Assembly (NCBI RefSeq): GCF_000382485.1
Contig: NZ_AORY01000015.1
Span: forward strand, 169,978 to 233,977
Direction of reading: 5' to 3'
DNA from: Sphingomonas sp. Mn802worker
GTDB taxonomy: Bacteria; Pseudomonadota; Alphaproteobacteria; Sphingomonadales; Sphingomonadaceae
Length of the DNA: 64,000 nucleotides
Shown piece after piece: positions 45,337 through 55,175 of the stretch. The position numbers and the translations under genes were made by a program. The notes below the pieces were generated by a model. The model was not told where the DNA came from, searched no databases, and was given only the letters and a program-made list of their open reading frames with translations. Position 1 is the stretch's first letter, and the number at the start of each line of letters is the position of its first letter.

Positions 45337-47148
45337 ATGGTGGACACTCCGACGGCCGACAATCGCGGCGAGCCCGACATCACCCACACCAATCCGGCCG
45401 CCGAGGAAACCTGGTTCGGCCATCCGCGACAGCTCGCGCGGCTGTTCACCACCGAAATGTGGGAGCGGTTCGGTTACTACGGGATGCGCGCGCTCCTGAC
45501 GCTGTACCTCACCAAGCATTTCGTATTCGGCGACCGTGAGGCGACTGGGCTCTACGGCGGCTTCACTGCACTGGTGTACCTGACCCCGCTGGTCGGCGGG
45601 TATCTGGCCGACCAGTATCTCGGCTCGAAGCGGTCGGTGAAGTTCGGCGCGATCATGATGGCGATCGGCTATTTCACGCTATGCTTCGGCGGTGAGACGG
45701 CCAGGCCGTATGCCACCATCGACGGACAGCGCTACGAGGTGCAGGTCGACGGCTTCCGCGATGCGCCGACCAGCGCCGCGGCCGAGGTGCGCTATCTCGT
45801 GACGCCGCAGGGACGGCTGGAGATCAAGGGCAACGAGGACGGGTCGGTCTCGCTGCTCAATCCCGACAAGTCGGTCGCGCAGACCGTCGCCAAGGGCGGG
45901 TTCGAGACCGGCGGTGAGCGTAGCGCGCTGCTGACCGCGGTGCTGCTCCTGGCGCTCAGTCTCATCTCGGTCGGCAACGGCTTCTTCAAGCCCAACATCT
46001 CGACCATGGTGGGTGAGCTCTATGCGGGCGGCGACCGACGCCGCGACGCGGGGTTCACGATCTTCTACATGGGGATCAATCTCGGCTCGCTCGGCTCGCA
46101 GCTGCTCTGTCCGCTGCTCGCCGACAAGGTCGGCTGGTGGGCAGGGTTCGGCCTCGCCGCATTCGGCATGCTGATTTCCTGGGCGTTGATCCAGTTCAAC
46201 GGCGGCAAGCTGAACGGCATCGGCGAGGCGCCGGTGCGTGCCGGCCCTGACCGCACGCTCGCGATCTTCGCCGGCGCGATCCTGGCCGTGCCGGTGTTCT
46301 ATTTCCTGTTCGTCAACCTGATGAACTCGACCGCGCCGGAACCCGGTTCGGGTATCCTCGGCTATATCGCGTCCTTGTCGCTGATGGGTAAGCTGCTGTT
46401 CGGCACTTTCCTGGTCAGCGTGCCGGGCATCCTGATCTGGTCCTATGCAAAGGGCAGCAAGGCCGAGTTTCAGATGATGCTGGCGGCGATGATCCTGATC
46501 GTGTTCAACGTCGTATTCTGGACCTTGTTCGAGCAGGCGGGGTCGAGCCTGACGCTGTTCGCCGATCGCAACACCGACCTGACGATCGCCGGCGGGTTCG
46601 CGATCACCGCGCCGCAGACGCAGTTCTTCAACGCGTTCTTCATCGTCGCATTAGCGCCGGTCATGTCGATCCTGTGGACCAAGCTTGCCGCGCGCGGGAT
46701 CGAGCCGACGATCCCGGTCAAGTTCGGCCTCGCGCTGATCGGCGTCGGGCTGGGCTTCCTGTTCCTCGTCTGGGGCGGACAGTTCGCCGGCCAAGACTTC
46801 AAGGTCGCGATCTGGTGGCTGGCGGGGCTGTACCTGATCCACTCGGTCGCCGAACTGTGCATCTCGCCGGTGGGCTTGAGCATGATCACCAAGCTGTCGA
46901 TCGCGCGCATCGTCGGGTTGATGATGGGCGTCTGGTTCCTGTCGATCTCGGTCGCGCAGTACGTCGCGGGCATCGTGGCCCAAGTCGCCTCGGTCGAGAC
47001 GGTCGGCGGGCAGGTGACCAACCTGAAGGTCAGCCTCGACACCTACAATCAGGTGTTCTGGACGATCGGTCTGACCGCGGCGGTGATCGGTGCGGTGCTG
47101 CTGGCGCTGTCGCCGTTCATCAAGCGCTGGATGCACGGGGTCCAGTAA
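45337..47148 (+). CDS. POT-family di/tripeptide:proton symporter
   Basis: A 603-residue proton-coupled peptide transporter of the POT/PTR family, with the start at ATG 45337. The E-x-x-E-R motif appears as TTEMWERFGYYGMRALL in helix 1 and the PTR signatures as YLTPLVGGYLADQYLGSKR and FTIFYMGINLGSLGS. About 14 helices; a periplasmic insert near residues 95-190 is longer than in simple bacterial members. It probably supplies peptides as carbon and nitrogen. Confidence 0.92.
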   Translation: MVDTPTADNRGEPDITHTNPAAEETWFGHPRQLARLFTTEMWERFGYYGMRALLTLYLTKHFVFGDREATGLYGGFTALVYLTPLVGGYLADQYLGSKRSVKFGAIMMAIGYFTLCFGGETARPYATIDGQRYEVQVDGFRDAPTSAAAEVRYLVTPQGRLEIKGNEDGSVSLLNPDKSVAQTVAKGGFETGGERSALLTAVLLLALSLISVGNGFFKPNISTMVGELYAGGDRRRDAGFTIFYMGINLGSLGSQLLCPLLADKVGWWAGFGLAAFGMLISWALIQFNGGKLNGIGEAPVRAGPDRTLAIFAGAILAVPVFYFLFVNLMNSTAPEPGSGILGYIASLSLMGKLLFGTFLVSVPGILIWSYAKGSKAEFQMMLAAMILIVFNVVFWTLFEQAGSSLTLFADRNTDLTIAGGFAITAPQTQFFNAFFIVALAPVMSILWTKLAARGIEPTIPVKFGLALIGVGLGFLFLVWGGQFAGQDFKVAIWWLAGLYLIHSVAELCISPVGLSMITKLSIARIVGLMMGVWFLSISVAQYVAGIVAQVASVETVGGQVTNLKVSLDTYNQVFWTIGLTAAVIGAVLLALSPFIKRWMHGVQ

Positions 47149-47177
47149 CGACGAACGGAAATCAGGAGAGAGCCGGG

Positions 47178-47864
47178 ATGGAGGAAGTGGGACTTGCCGC
47201 GGTCGCGTTCGTGGGAACGCACTTCCTCCTGTCGCACCCGCTGCGCGCGCCGCTGGTGCGGCGCATCGGCGAGGGCGGGTTCCTTGGGCTCTACAGCCTG
47301 GTCGCGGTGGTGACGCTCGGCTGGCTCGTCGTCGCGTACCGCGCCGCGCCGGCGGCGGCGCCGCTGTGGCCGGTCGGCGACGGATTGTGGGCAATCGCGA
47401 CGATCATCATGCTGGTGGCGAGCGTCTTGTTCATGGGGTCGCTGGTCCGCAACCCGGCGCTCCCTGATCCTACGGCCAAGACCAGACCGGTTCCCGAGCC
47501 GAGCGGCGTTTACGCGATCACGCGCCACCCGATGATGTGGGCGTTTGCGCTGTGGGGCGCGGCGCACATCCTCGTCTATCCCGATCCTTCGAACGTCGTG
47601 CTGGCCGGCGCGATCATCATCCTGGCATTGGTCGGCGCACATATGCAGGACCGCAAGAAGTCACGGCTCCAGCCCGATTTCTGGCCCGAGTGGGAGCGGC
47701 GGACGAGCTACCTGCCGTTCGCCGCGGTCACGGCTGGACGCGTGCGGATCGGCAGGCTCGGCGGTCACGCGCTTGGCGGCGGCATCGTGTTGTGGCTGGC
47801 CGCGACCTGGGCGCACATGCCGCTCGCTGGCTGGGCGGCGGGCATCTGGCGCTGGATCGTCTGA
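47178..47864 (+). CDS. NnrU-family membrane protein
   Basis: A 228-residue inner-membrane protein with about six helices. The NnrU signature is YAITRHPMMWAFALWGAAHI, a sequence resembling the methyltransferase-like fold of isoprenylcysteine carboxyl methyltransferase. NnrU is linked to nitric oxide metabolism in some denitrifiers, but no denitrification genes are here. AGGAGAGAGC precedes the start; the gene follows the peptide transporter by 29 bp. Confidence 0.87.
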   Translation: MEEVGLAAVAFVGTHFLLSHPLRAPLVRRIGEGGFLGLYSLVAVVTLGWLVVAYRAAPAAAPLWPVGDGLWAIATIIMLVASVLFMGSLVRNPALPDPTAKTRPVPEPSGVYAITRHPMMWAFALWGAAHILVYPDPSNVVLAGAIIILALVGAHMQDRKKSRLQPDFWPEWERRTSYLPFAAVTAGRVRIGRLGGHALGGGIVLWLAATWAHMPLAGWAAGIWRWIV

Positions 47865-47990
47865 CGCGTCCGCCACAGAATTTACGTAAGCGGGCTGGCG
47901 ACACCAAACGAAACACGACAAGTTGGGGCGGAAACGGCCACAAGGCACGGAACCGGCGACACAGCCGGTGTGAATAGGAGAGTTGACGCC

Positions 47991-49628
47991 ATGACGCAGC
48001 CGCTGTTCGGATTGATGCAGGACGTGCCACTGACGGTCGACGGCTTTCTCAACCACGCGAACACCTGGCACGGCGCGCGCGAGATCGTGGCGCGCGAGGC
48101 GGACGGCAGCGTCACCCGGCTCGACTATGCCTGGCTGCACACGACCGCCAAGCGCGTGTCGAACGCGCTCGCTCGCGCCGGGATCGGGCAGGGTGACCGG
48201 GTCGCGACGATGGGGTGGAACAGCGCGCGGCACCTCGCCGCCTGGTACGGCGCGACCAACATGGGCGCTGTGCTCCACACGCTCAACCCGCGGCTGTTCC
48301 CCGAACAGATCGCCTATATCGCGAGCCACGCGGGCGATCGCATCCTGCTCGCCGATCCGGCCTGTGCGCCATTGATCGCACCGCTGCTCGCCGCCGCGCC
48401 GTCGATCGAGCGGGTGGTGTTCCTGTGTGCCGCCGCCGACCTGCCTGCGACCGATTACCCTTCCGTCGCCTTCGATGACTGGATCGCGGACGAGCCGGCC
48501 GAATATGCCTGGGGCGGGTTCGACGAGCGGCTGGCGTGCGGGCTGTGCTATACCTCGGGCACGACGGGCAACCCGAAGGGCGTGCTCTACTCGCACCGAT
48601 CCAACTATTTGCACACGATGATGACGTTGCAGGCCGACGCGCTCGCGCTGACGGCGCGCGACACGGTGCTGCTGGTGGTGCCGATGTACCATGCCAATGC
48701 CTGGGGCGTGGTCTATTCCGCGCCGGCGGTCGGCGCCAAGCTGGTGCTGCCGGGTGCGCGGATGGATGGCGAGTCGATCTACCGGCTGATCGAGGACGAG
48801 GGCGTGACCTTTTCCGCCGCCGTTCCGACCGTGTGGCAGGGGCTGCTCCAGTACCTGCGCGCGAGCGGGGCGCGCTTCTCGACGTTGAAGCGCGTGGTGA
48901 TCGGTGGCTCTGCGCCGCCTGAGGCACTGATCCGCGCATTCCAGGACGATTACGGCGTCGAGGTGGTGCAGGGCTGGGGCATGACCGAGACGTCGCCGCT
49001 CGCGACCTTGTCGACGCCAAGCCCCGAGGTGCTGCAACAGCCATACGACGAGCAGGTGCGGCGCAAGGGGATGCAGGGGCGGCTGGTCTGCGGGCTGGAG
49101 TTCAAGCTGGCCGACGACTCGGGCAACCGTTTGCCGCACGATGGGCGTACCGCCGGTCGGTTGATGATCAAGGGTCCGACGATCACCAGCGGCTATTTCG
49201 GCGGCGAGGGCGGCGACGTGCTCGACGAGGAAGGGTTTTTCGACACCGGCGACGTGTCGACGATCGACGCAGCAGGCTACATGCAGATCACCGATCGCGC
49301 CAAGGACATCGTCAAATCAGGCGGCGAGTGGATCAGCTCGATCGAGATCGAGAATATCGCCGTCGGCCACCCGGAGGTCGCGCTTGCCGCGGTGATCGGC
49401 GTCGCGCATCCGAAATGGGACGAGCGGCCGATCCTGCTGATCCAGCGCCACGCCGGCGCGACCTGCGGCAAGGCGGAGCTGCTCGCCTTCCTTGACGGTA
49501 GAATCGCGCGCTGGTGGATGCCCGACGACGTCGTCGTGGTTGATGAGATCCCGCTCGGCGCGACGGGCAAGATCGACAAGAGACTGCTGCGGCAGCGTAT
49601 GGCGGGGTACGCGCTGCCGGACGCGTGA
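47991..49628 (+). CDS. Long-chain-type acyl-CoA synthetase (AMP-forming)
   Basis: A 545-residue ANL enzyme that activates a carboxylic acid to its CoA thioester via an acyl-AMP. I use ATG 47991, which has AGGAG at 47976. Motifs: the P-loop [19 protein letters not shown]5 [12 protein letters not shown]7 [12 protein letters not shown]8 [18 protein letters not shown] and the catalytic Lys in [13 protein letters not shown]. It resembles FadD-like medium/long-chain enzymes; it may act with the acyl-CoA dehydrogenase encoded about 5 kb upstream. Confidence 0.92.
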   Translation: MTQPLFGLMQDVPLTVDGFLNHANTWHGAREIVAREADGSVTRLDYAWLHTTAKRVSNALARAGIGQGDRVATMGWNSARHLAAWYGATNMGAVLHTLNPRLFPEQIAYIASHAGDRILLADPACAPLIAPLLAAAPSIERVVFLCAAADLPATDYPSVAFDDWIADEPAEYAWGGFDERLACGLCYTSGTTGNPKGVLYSHRSNYLHTMMTLQADALALTARDTVLLVVPMYHANAWGVVYSAPAVGAKLVLPGARMDGESIYRLIEDEGVTFSAAVPTVWQGLLQYLRASGARFSTLKRVVIGGSAPPEALIRAFQDDYGVEVVQGWGMTETSPLATLSTPSPEVLQQPYDEQVRRKGMQGRLVCGLEFKLADDSGNRLPHDGRTAGRLMIKGPTITSGYFGGEGGDVLDEEGFFDTGDVSTIDAAGYMQITDRAKDIVKSGGEWISSIEIENIAVGHPEVALAAVIGVAHPKWDERPILLIQRHAGATCGKAELLAFLDGRIARWWMPDDVVVVDEIPLGATGKIDKRLLRQRMAGYALPDA

Positions 49629-49632
49629 GCGG

Positions 49633-50547
49633 TCAGCGGGCGGCGCGCAGCTCGTCCGACGCGATTGCCTGCAACGCCGCCGCCATGTCCTCCGACAGGC
49701 CGAGCTCGTCGGCCGATCGCTCGCTCCGGCCGAGCGTGCGCGGGTCGACGCCGGTCAGCTGCCCGAACACGATCAACGCTTCGAGGTAATAGCCCGCGGC
49801 GCTGGCGTGATATTGGTCGTAGGTCCACAGGTCGGCCTGCCCGAACGCGATGCCGTCATACGGGTTCGGATCGGCGACCCCCCGTGCAAAGGCGCGGTTC
49901 CACGCCTGTCCGACCGGCAGCACGCCCGTGACGCCCGGGGTGGCGGCGCGCGCCTGATCGGCGGCGGCGCGCAGGTCGAGCGCCATCGTCGCGATCGGCT
50001 TGCCCGCCCAGCGGCCCTGCCCACGATAGGCGAGATCCGCGCGGCTCCACGTCGACATCAGTTCGACGCGCACGCGCGGGTTGCGTGCGGTGAGCAGCCG
50101 CGTCAGCCGACCGACATCGCGGACGTAGTCGGTCGCGTCGCCGGGGCGCGCGCGGTTGAGCGTCGACAGTTCCTGCAACACCACCACGTCCCACGCACGG
50201 TCGAACAGCTGCCGCCGCTCGTCATAGTGGAAGCCGAGCGTCTTGCCGCCCTGCGTCTCCAGGCTGACCTCATAGTTGAGCCCGGCCTGGTCGGCGAACG
50301 CCTTGAACAAGGCCGGCACCCCGCCGTAGCCGGCGCGGTTGAGGTCGGTGACCGTTCCCGCATGCCAGTTGCGCACCGCCGAATGCGCGCCCTGCGTGAA
50401 GCTGTTGCCGATGAACAGCACGCGGATCGGTGCACTCGTCCGCGCGGTCGAGGCGGGGGCCGGGGCCGGGGCCGGGGCTGGCGGCGCCTGCTGCGCGAAG
50501 GCGGGCGTGGCGGCGAGGAGCGAAATGGTGGCGAGCAGGCGTAGCAT
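49633..50547 (-). CDS. Exported SGNH-type hydrolase
   Basis: A 304-residue secreted hydrolase: signal peptide MLRLLATISLLAATPAFAQ, a Pro/Ala-rich linker, then an SGNH fold with FIGNSFTQG (catalytic Ser), WDVVVLQELST (oxyanion region) and DQYHASAAGYY (catalytic Asp-x-x-His). Family members are esterases acting on acyl or acetyl esters. Its start shares one base with the stop of the TonB-receptor gene (TGATG), so it is co-translated with a dctA / TonB receptor unit, and its substrate is probably the ligand of that receptor. Confidence 0.82.
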   Translation of the reverse strand: MLRLLATISLLAATPAFAQQAPPAPAPAPAPASTARTSAPIRVLFIGNSFTQGAHSAVRNWHAGTVTDLNRAGYGGVPALFKAFADQAGLNYEVSLETQGGKTLGFHYDERRQLFDRAWDVVVLQELSTLNRARPGDATDYVRDVGRLTRLLTARNPRVRVELMSTWSRADLAYRGQGRWAGKPIATMALDLRAAADQARAATPGVTGVLPVGQAWNRAFARGVADPNPYDGIAFGQADLWTYDQYHASAAGYYLEALIVFGQLTGVDPRTLGRSERSADELGLSEDMAAALQAIASDELRAAR

Positions 50548-53500
50548 CAGAAACGCTTCCCAACGGTCAGGTACCAGTAACGCGCGTAGGGCACGTAGAG
50601 CGAGCCGAGATAGCCGTCGGCGGTGACCGGCGGCTGCTTGTCGAAAAGGTTGCGCACGCCGATGCGCAGCCGCGTGTCGTCCATGAACCCGCCCTTGACG
50701 CGGTACTGGCCGTACAGGTTGAACGTCGTGGTGCCGTCGACGACGTAGGGATTGCCGTCGGTGTCTAGGAAGTTGGTGTCGTTGACCGGGCCGATGTAAT
50801 TGGCGAACGCGCCGACCTGCCACTGATCGAGCGACCAGGTGAGCGAACCGGTCACGCGCCATTTCGGGCGACCGCGGTCCTGCAACAGGTCGCGTGCGTC
50901 GGTCAGCGGGGTGGCGGCATTGATCTGGCCCGCCGCGCGCGCGTCGAACAGGGCCTGCACCGCGGGCGGGGTGTCGCGGCTGAACTTGGTCAAACGCGCG
51001 CCGTTGATCGCCAGATCGAACTTACCCACGTCGGTGCGCACATTGTAGAGCAGCGCGAGATCGAGGCCCTGTACCGTCTGCGGCAGCAGGTTGACGAACT
51101 GGTCGTTGATCTGCGTGATCGTGCCCGCGGGCGCGATGCCGGTGCCGGCGAACAACGGCGTGTCGTCGGCGGTCGGCGCCGCGCGAATGACGTTCGGGTT
51201 GGACGACCCTTGCTGGCGCAGCAGATAGTCGAGCACCAGCGCGTTCTGCGCGCCGAACTGCCCGACGATGCCGACCTGCTTGATTGACCAGAAATCGGCG
51301 GTCAGCGTGAGACGCCCGTATTTGCGCGGAATGAACGCGGGTTGCAGCACCGTGCCGACGGTCCAGTTGGTGCTGTCCTCGGGCTTCAGGTCTTGATTGC
51401 CCGACACCGCAATCTGGTAGCTGTTGGCGCGGCCGCAAGCATTGAACGTCGCGATCCGCCCTGAACGCAGGTCCGCCTCGCAGCGGATGAAGTCGGTGTT
51501 GGAGCCGAGCCGCGAATAGCGCGTCGTGTTGACCTGCTCGAGGTTGGGCGCACGGAACCCCTTGGATGCGGAGGCGCGCAGGCGGAACCCCTCGACCAGG
51601 TCCCAGGCGGCGGCGATCTTGGGCTTCGCGACCGAGCCGAAGTCGCTGTAATGCTCGTACCGCCCGGCGAGCTGCACGTCGAAGCGATGCATCAGCGGCA
51701 CGCCCATTTCGGGCGAGGCAATCGGGACGGCGAGCTCACCGAACGCGGAGAAGACGGTGCGCCGGCCGTAGACGCTGGGCGTCGGGCTGACCGCCGCGAC
51801 GTTCGACAAATTGACCTCGCCGGTCACTGCGTCGCGGAAGATGTTGGTGCCGTTCAGATTGTCGTCGCGGATATCGGCCTGCGTCTCGCGCCGCGCCTCG
51901 ACGCCCAGCGCCACGCCGACGTTGCCGCCGGGCAACGCGAACAGGCTGGCGTTCGACAGCTTGAAATCGCCCAGCGCCAGCGTCGTCTTGCTGCGGCGGA
52001 CGAGGTCGAACGAGAAGCTGTCGATCGATGCCTGGCTGGACGGCGAGCAATCGCCGACCGAGGGCGTCGCCGAGCAACCGCCCGAGAACGGATTGTACGC
52101 GTCCGGCGTCGAGAGCGCGAGGTTCTGCTGCAGCCGCGTCATGTTGATCGCGTTGGAGCGATCGGTCGACTTGGCTTCCGAATAGAGCAGCGCGCTGTCG
52201 AAATCGAAGCTGCCGATCTTGCCGCGCGCGCCACCCAGGAAGCGCGACTGCCAGTTGGCTACGTCGACGCGCTGCTGCCCGGCATCGACGAAGCGGTAGG
52301 TACTGAGCCGTACCGGCAGACCGGCGGCGGGTACGTTGGTCAGGCCGGGGATGCGGTTGGGGTTGAGCGTCCCGTCGGCGAAGCGCACCGGGCCGAACGG
52401 GTTCCAGTAATTGGACGCGGGGATGACGATCGCGTTCAGGTTGATCGTCGGCGGCTGGATACGCACCGTATCGGCCTGGTAGTAACCCAGCTCGGTGTAG
52501 AAGGTCAGCGCGTTCGACACGTCGTAATGCGCCGACAGGAACGTATTGTAGCGGTTGAACGACGGCGTCACGGTGGTGCCCGGGCGCGTGTCGAACCGCT
52601 CCGACCTGAGCGTCGACGCGGTCGCGCGCGTGCCGGTGCCGTAGCAGGTGTTGCCGTTCAGGATGTACGCGCAGCCTGGGTTCGCCGCCGACTGCGTGTG
52701 GAACGCGCCCGCCGCCGAGGTCAGCGCGGTCGTCCCGCGGCGGATCGTGCCGGGTCCTCCGACCACCGCCAGGTTCGCCCACGGCGATTGCGTCGCGCGT
52801 CCATCGGCGGCGAGGTTGCCGGCGAAAGCGGGATCGTTCGCGAACAGCGGCAGCAGATTATCGCTGGCGGTGTAATCCTGATCCTGCGGCAGCTGCGCGG
52901 TGCGGCGCGTATAGTCGAGGAACACCGACACGTTGCCGCGGTCTTCGTCGAAATTCTTGCCGTAGGTGCCCGTCACCTGCAATTCCTTGCGGTGGGTCCC
53001 TTCCGCAAAGCCGAAGCGATAGTCGAGGCTGCCGCCGTCGAACTTGTCCTTCGTCACGGTGTTGACCACGCCTGCGACCGCGTCCGCGCCGTAGATTGCG
53101 GCCGCGCCGTCGCGCAGCACCTCCAGCCGCTGGATGCCCGCGACCGGCAGCGAGTTGGAATTGTAGCCGAGCACGGGCACGTTGCCGTCGCCCGCCTGGC
53201 TGGTCGGATGCTGGACGAGGCGCCGGCCATTGAGCAGAACCAGCGTGTTGCCGACGCCCAGATTGCGCAGGTTGATCGAATTGACGTCGCCGCGTGCCGA
53301 GTTCGACGTCTGCGCGCCCTGTGCCTCGTTGAACGTCACGTCGCCGACCTGCGGGATCGAACGGAACAGCTCGTCGCCCGACAGCGCGCCGGTGGCGTCG
53401 ATCTGCGACTGGTCGATCACCGTGACGGGCAGCGCGGCGGTCGCGCTCGCGCCCTTGATCTGCGTACCGACGACGACGATGTCGGCGACCGGCTCGGGCG

Positions 53501-53666
53501 CCTGTGCGGCGGTATCGGGACTTGGATCGGCCTGCGGCGTCGCCTCGGCGAGGCCGGGTACGGCTTCCTGCGCCGGTGCCGGCGTAGTCTGCGCGGTTGC
53601 GCCACTGGCGGCGACGAGTGCCGCGAGCATGCTGGTGCCCGCCAGCAGGTGTTGGAAACGGTTCAC
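50547..53666 (-). CDS. TonB-dependent outer-membrane receptor
   Basis: A 1039-residue receptor from GTG 53666, with GGGAGAG about 6 bases upstream. It has a signal peptide ending ATAQ, a TonB-box-like VADIVVVGTQ, a plug (IDATGALSGDELFRSIPQVG, INLRNLGVGNTLVLLNGRR, LRDGAAAIYGADAVAGVVN) and a large barrel ending in WYLTVGKRF. Cys pairs in predicted outer loops (CAYILNGNTC, CSATPSVGDC) may form disulfides. The size and plug style match oligosaccharide/plant-compound-type receptors abundant in sphingomonads. The start is 2 bp after the dctA stop, so import through it is coupled to a dicarboxylate-type symporter. Confidence 0.92.
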   Translation of the reverse strand: MNRFQHLLAGTSMLAALVAASGATAQTTPAPAQEAVPGLAEATPQADPSPDTAAQAPEPVADIVVVGTQIKGASATAALPVTVIDQSQIDATGALSGDELFRSIPQVGDVTFNEAQGAQTSNSARGDVNSINLRNLGVGNTLVLLNGRRLVQHPTSQAGDGNVPVLGYNSNSLPVAGIQRLEVLRDGAAAIYGADAVAGVVNTVTKDKFDGGSLDYRFGFAEGTHRKELQVTGTYGKNFDEDRGNVSVFLDYTRRTAQLPQDQDYTASDNLLPLFANDPAFAGNLAADGRATQSPWANLAVVGGPGTIRRGTTALTSAAGAFHTQSAANPGCAYILNGNTCYGTGTRATASTLRSERFDTRPGTTVTPSFNRYNTFLSAHYDVSNALTFYTELGYYQADTVRIQPPTINLNAIVIPASNYWNPFGPVRFADGTLNPNRIPGLTNVPAAGLPVRLSTYRFVDAGQQRVDVANWQSRFLGGARGKIGSFDFDSALLYSEAKSTDRSNAINMTRLQQNLALSTPDAYNPFSGGCSATPSVGDCSPSSQASIDSFSFDLVRRSKTTLALGDFKLSNASLFALPGGNVGVALGVEARRETQADIRDDNLNGTNIFRDAVTGEVNLSNVAAVSPTPSVYGRRTVFSAFGELAVPIASPEMGVPLMHRFDVQLAGRYEHYSDFGSVAKPKIAAAWDLVEGFRLRASASKGFRAPNLEQVNTTRYSRLGSNTDFIRCEADLRSGRIATFNACGRANSYQIAVSGNQDLKPEDSTNWTVGTVLQPAFIPRKYGRLTLTADFWSIKQVGIVGQFGAQNALVLDYLLRQQGSSNPNVIRAAPTADDTPLFAGTGIAPAGTITQINDQFVNLLPQTVQGLDLALLYNVRTDVGKFDLAINGARLTKFSRDTPPAVQALFDARAAGQINAATPLTDARDLLQDRGRPKWRVTGSLTWSLDQWQVGAFANYIGPVNDTNFLDTDGNPYVVDGTTTFNLYGQYRVKGGFMDDTRLRIGVRNLFDKQPPVTADGYLGSLYVPYARYWYLTVGKRF

Positions 53667-53668
53667 AA

Positions 53669-55021
53669 TCACTCTCCCTGTATCGTGGTGGCGGGAGCCT
53701 TCTGAACGGGCTCCTCGTTGTTGAGCGTGGCGCGCAGGCGATCGAGATCGAGCTTGCCTTCCCAGCGCGCGACGACGATCGCGGCGACGCCGTTGCCGAT
53801 GAAATTGGTGAGACTCCGGCATTCCGACATGAACCGGTCGACGCCGAGGATCAGCGCCATGCCCGCGACCGGCACTGACGGCACGATCGACAAGGTGGCG
53901 GCGAGTGTGATGAACCCCGCACCGGTCACCCCCGCCGCGCCCTTCGATGACAGCATGGCGACGCCGAGCAGCAGCAATTGCTGGCCCAGCGTCAGGTCGA
54001 CGTTGCACGCCTGCGCGATGAACAGCGCAGCAAGCGTCATGTAGATGTTGGTGCCGTCGAGGTTGAACGAATAGCCAGTCGGCACCACGAGGCCGACGAC
54101 GCCGCGGTCGCATCCCGCCGCCTCCAGCTTGGCGATCAGATTGGGCAGCGCGGCTTCCGACGACGAGGTGCCGAGCACGAGCAGCAGCTCCGCCTTCAGA
54201 TACGCGATCAGCTTCAGGATCGAGAAGCCGTGCAGCCGCGCGACCGTGCCGAGCACCACCAGCACGAACAGCAGCGATGTCGCGTAGAACGTCGCGACCA
54301 GCCCGCCCAGATTGACGAGGCTGCCCGCCCCGTATTTGCCGACGGTGAACGCGATCGCGCCGAACGCGCCGATCGGCGCGGCGCGCATCAGGATGCCGGT
54401 CAGGCGGAAGACGATCGTGCCCAGCCGCTCGATCAGGTCGAGCACGGGCTGCGCCGGCTCGCCCACCAGGCTGATCGTGATGCCGGTCAGGATCGCGACC
54501 AGCAGCACCTGCAGGATGTTGCCCTGGATCAACGCGGAGACGAGCGTGTCGGGGATGATGCCGAGCAGGAACCCGGTCAGCGTCGTCTCGTGCGCCTGGT
54601 GCGCGTAGCCCGCGATCGCGCCGGCATCGAGCCCGGCGGGATTGATGTTCATCCCCGCGCCCGGCCGCACCACATTGGCGACGATCAGCCCGACGATCAG
54701 CGCCAGCGTGGAGAAGAACAGAAAATAGGCGAAGGCCTTGCCCGCGACGCGGCCGACTGCGCCGAGCTCCTTCATGCCCGCGATGCCGCTGACTAGCGTC
54801 AGGAAAATAACCGGTGCGATCACCATCTTCACCAGCTTGATGAAGGCGTCACCCAGCGGCTTCAGCGCTTCGCCCGTCTCGGGACGGAAGTGCCCGATCA
54901 GCGCGCCGAGCAGGATCGCGAACAGCACCTGCGCGTAAAGGTGCGTGTAGAACGGCCGACGCGCCGCCGCCGCATGGGCGTCGCTCGAATGTGCGTTCTG
55001 GCTGACAGACGGGCCGTTCAT
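53669..55021 (-). CDS. dctA: Dicarboxylate/amino acid:cation symporter (DctA-like)
   Basis: A 450-residue DAACS-family symporter from ATG 55021 (AGGTGAGG upstream). Diagnostic segments: [18 protein letters not shown] (serine-rich hairpin), [40 protein letters not shown] and [13 protein letters not shown]. These motifs form the substrate and cation sites for C4-dicarboxylates or acidic amino acids. Divergent from a DctB/DctD-like pair that probably controls it. The N-terminus carries a His/Ala-rich extension before the first helix. Confidence 0.93.
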   Translation of the reverse strand: MNGPSVSQNAHSSDAHAAAARRPFYTHLYAQVLFAILLGALIGHFRPETGEALKPLGDAFIKLVKMVIAPVIFLTLVSGIAGMKELGAVGRVAGKAFAYFLFFSTLALIVGLIVANVVRPGAGMNINPAGLDAGAIAGYAHQAHETTLTGFLLGIIPDTLVSALIQGNILQVLLVAILTGITISLVGEPAQPVLDLIERLGTIVFRLTGILMRAAPIGAFGAIAFTVGKYGAGSLVNLGGLVATFYATSLLFVLVVLGTVARLHGFSILKLIAYLKAELLLVLGTSSSEAALPNLIAKLEAAGCDRGVVGLVVPTGYSFNLDGTNIYMTLAALFIAQACNVDLTLGQQLLLLGVAMLSSKGAAGVTGAGFITLAATLSIVPSVPVAGMALILGVDRFMSECRSLTNFIGNGVAAIVVARWEGKLDLDRLRATLNNEEPVQKAPATTIQGE

Positions 55022-55175
55022 GATCCTCACCTTTTCCGCGTTCTCGTGGGCGGAACGTTGCGTACAGTGTAGAGAAGGATGAAGCACGCACCACATCGGG
55101 GCGACAAGAGGGGCAAGTAGCTGTGATCTTGGCGGAAATGTCGGGTGGGCGAGGCGTGGGCGTGTTCGGCTAGCC

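Noticed and set aside
55022..55175. Sigma-54 (-24/-12) promoter between dctA and dctB
   Set aside because: I looked for TGGCAC-N5-TTGC-like spacing on both strands and found none, in line with the regulator lacking GAFTGA.
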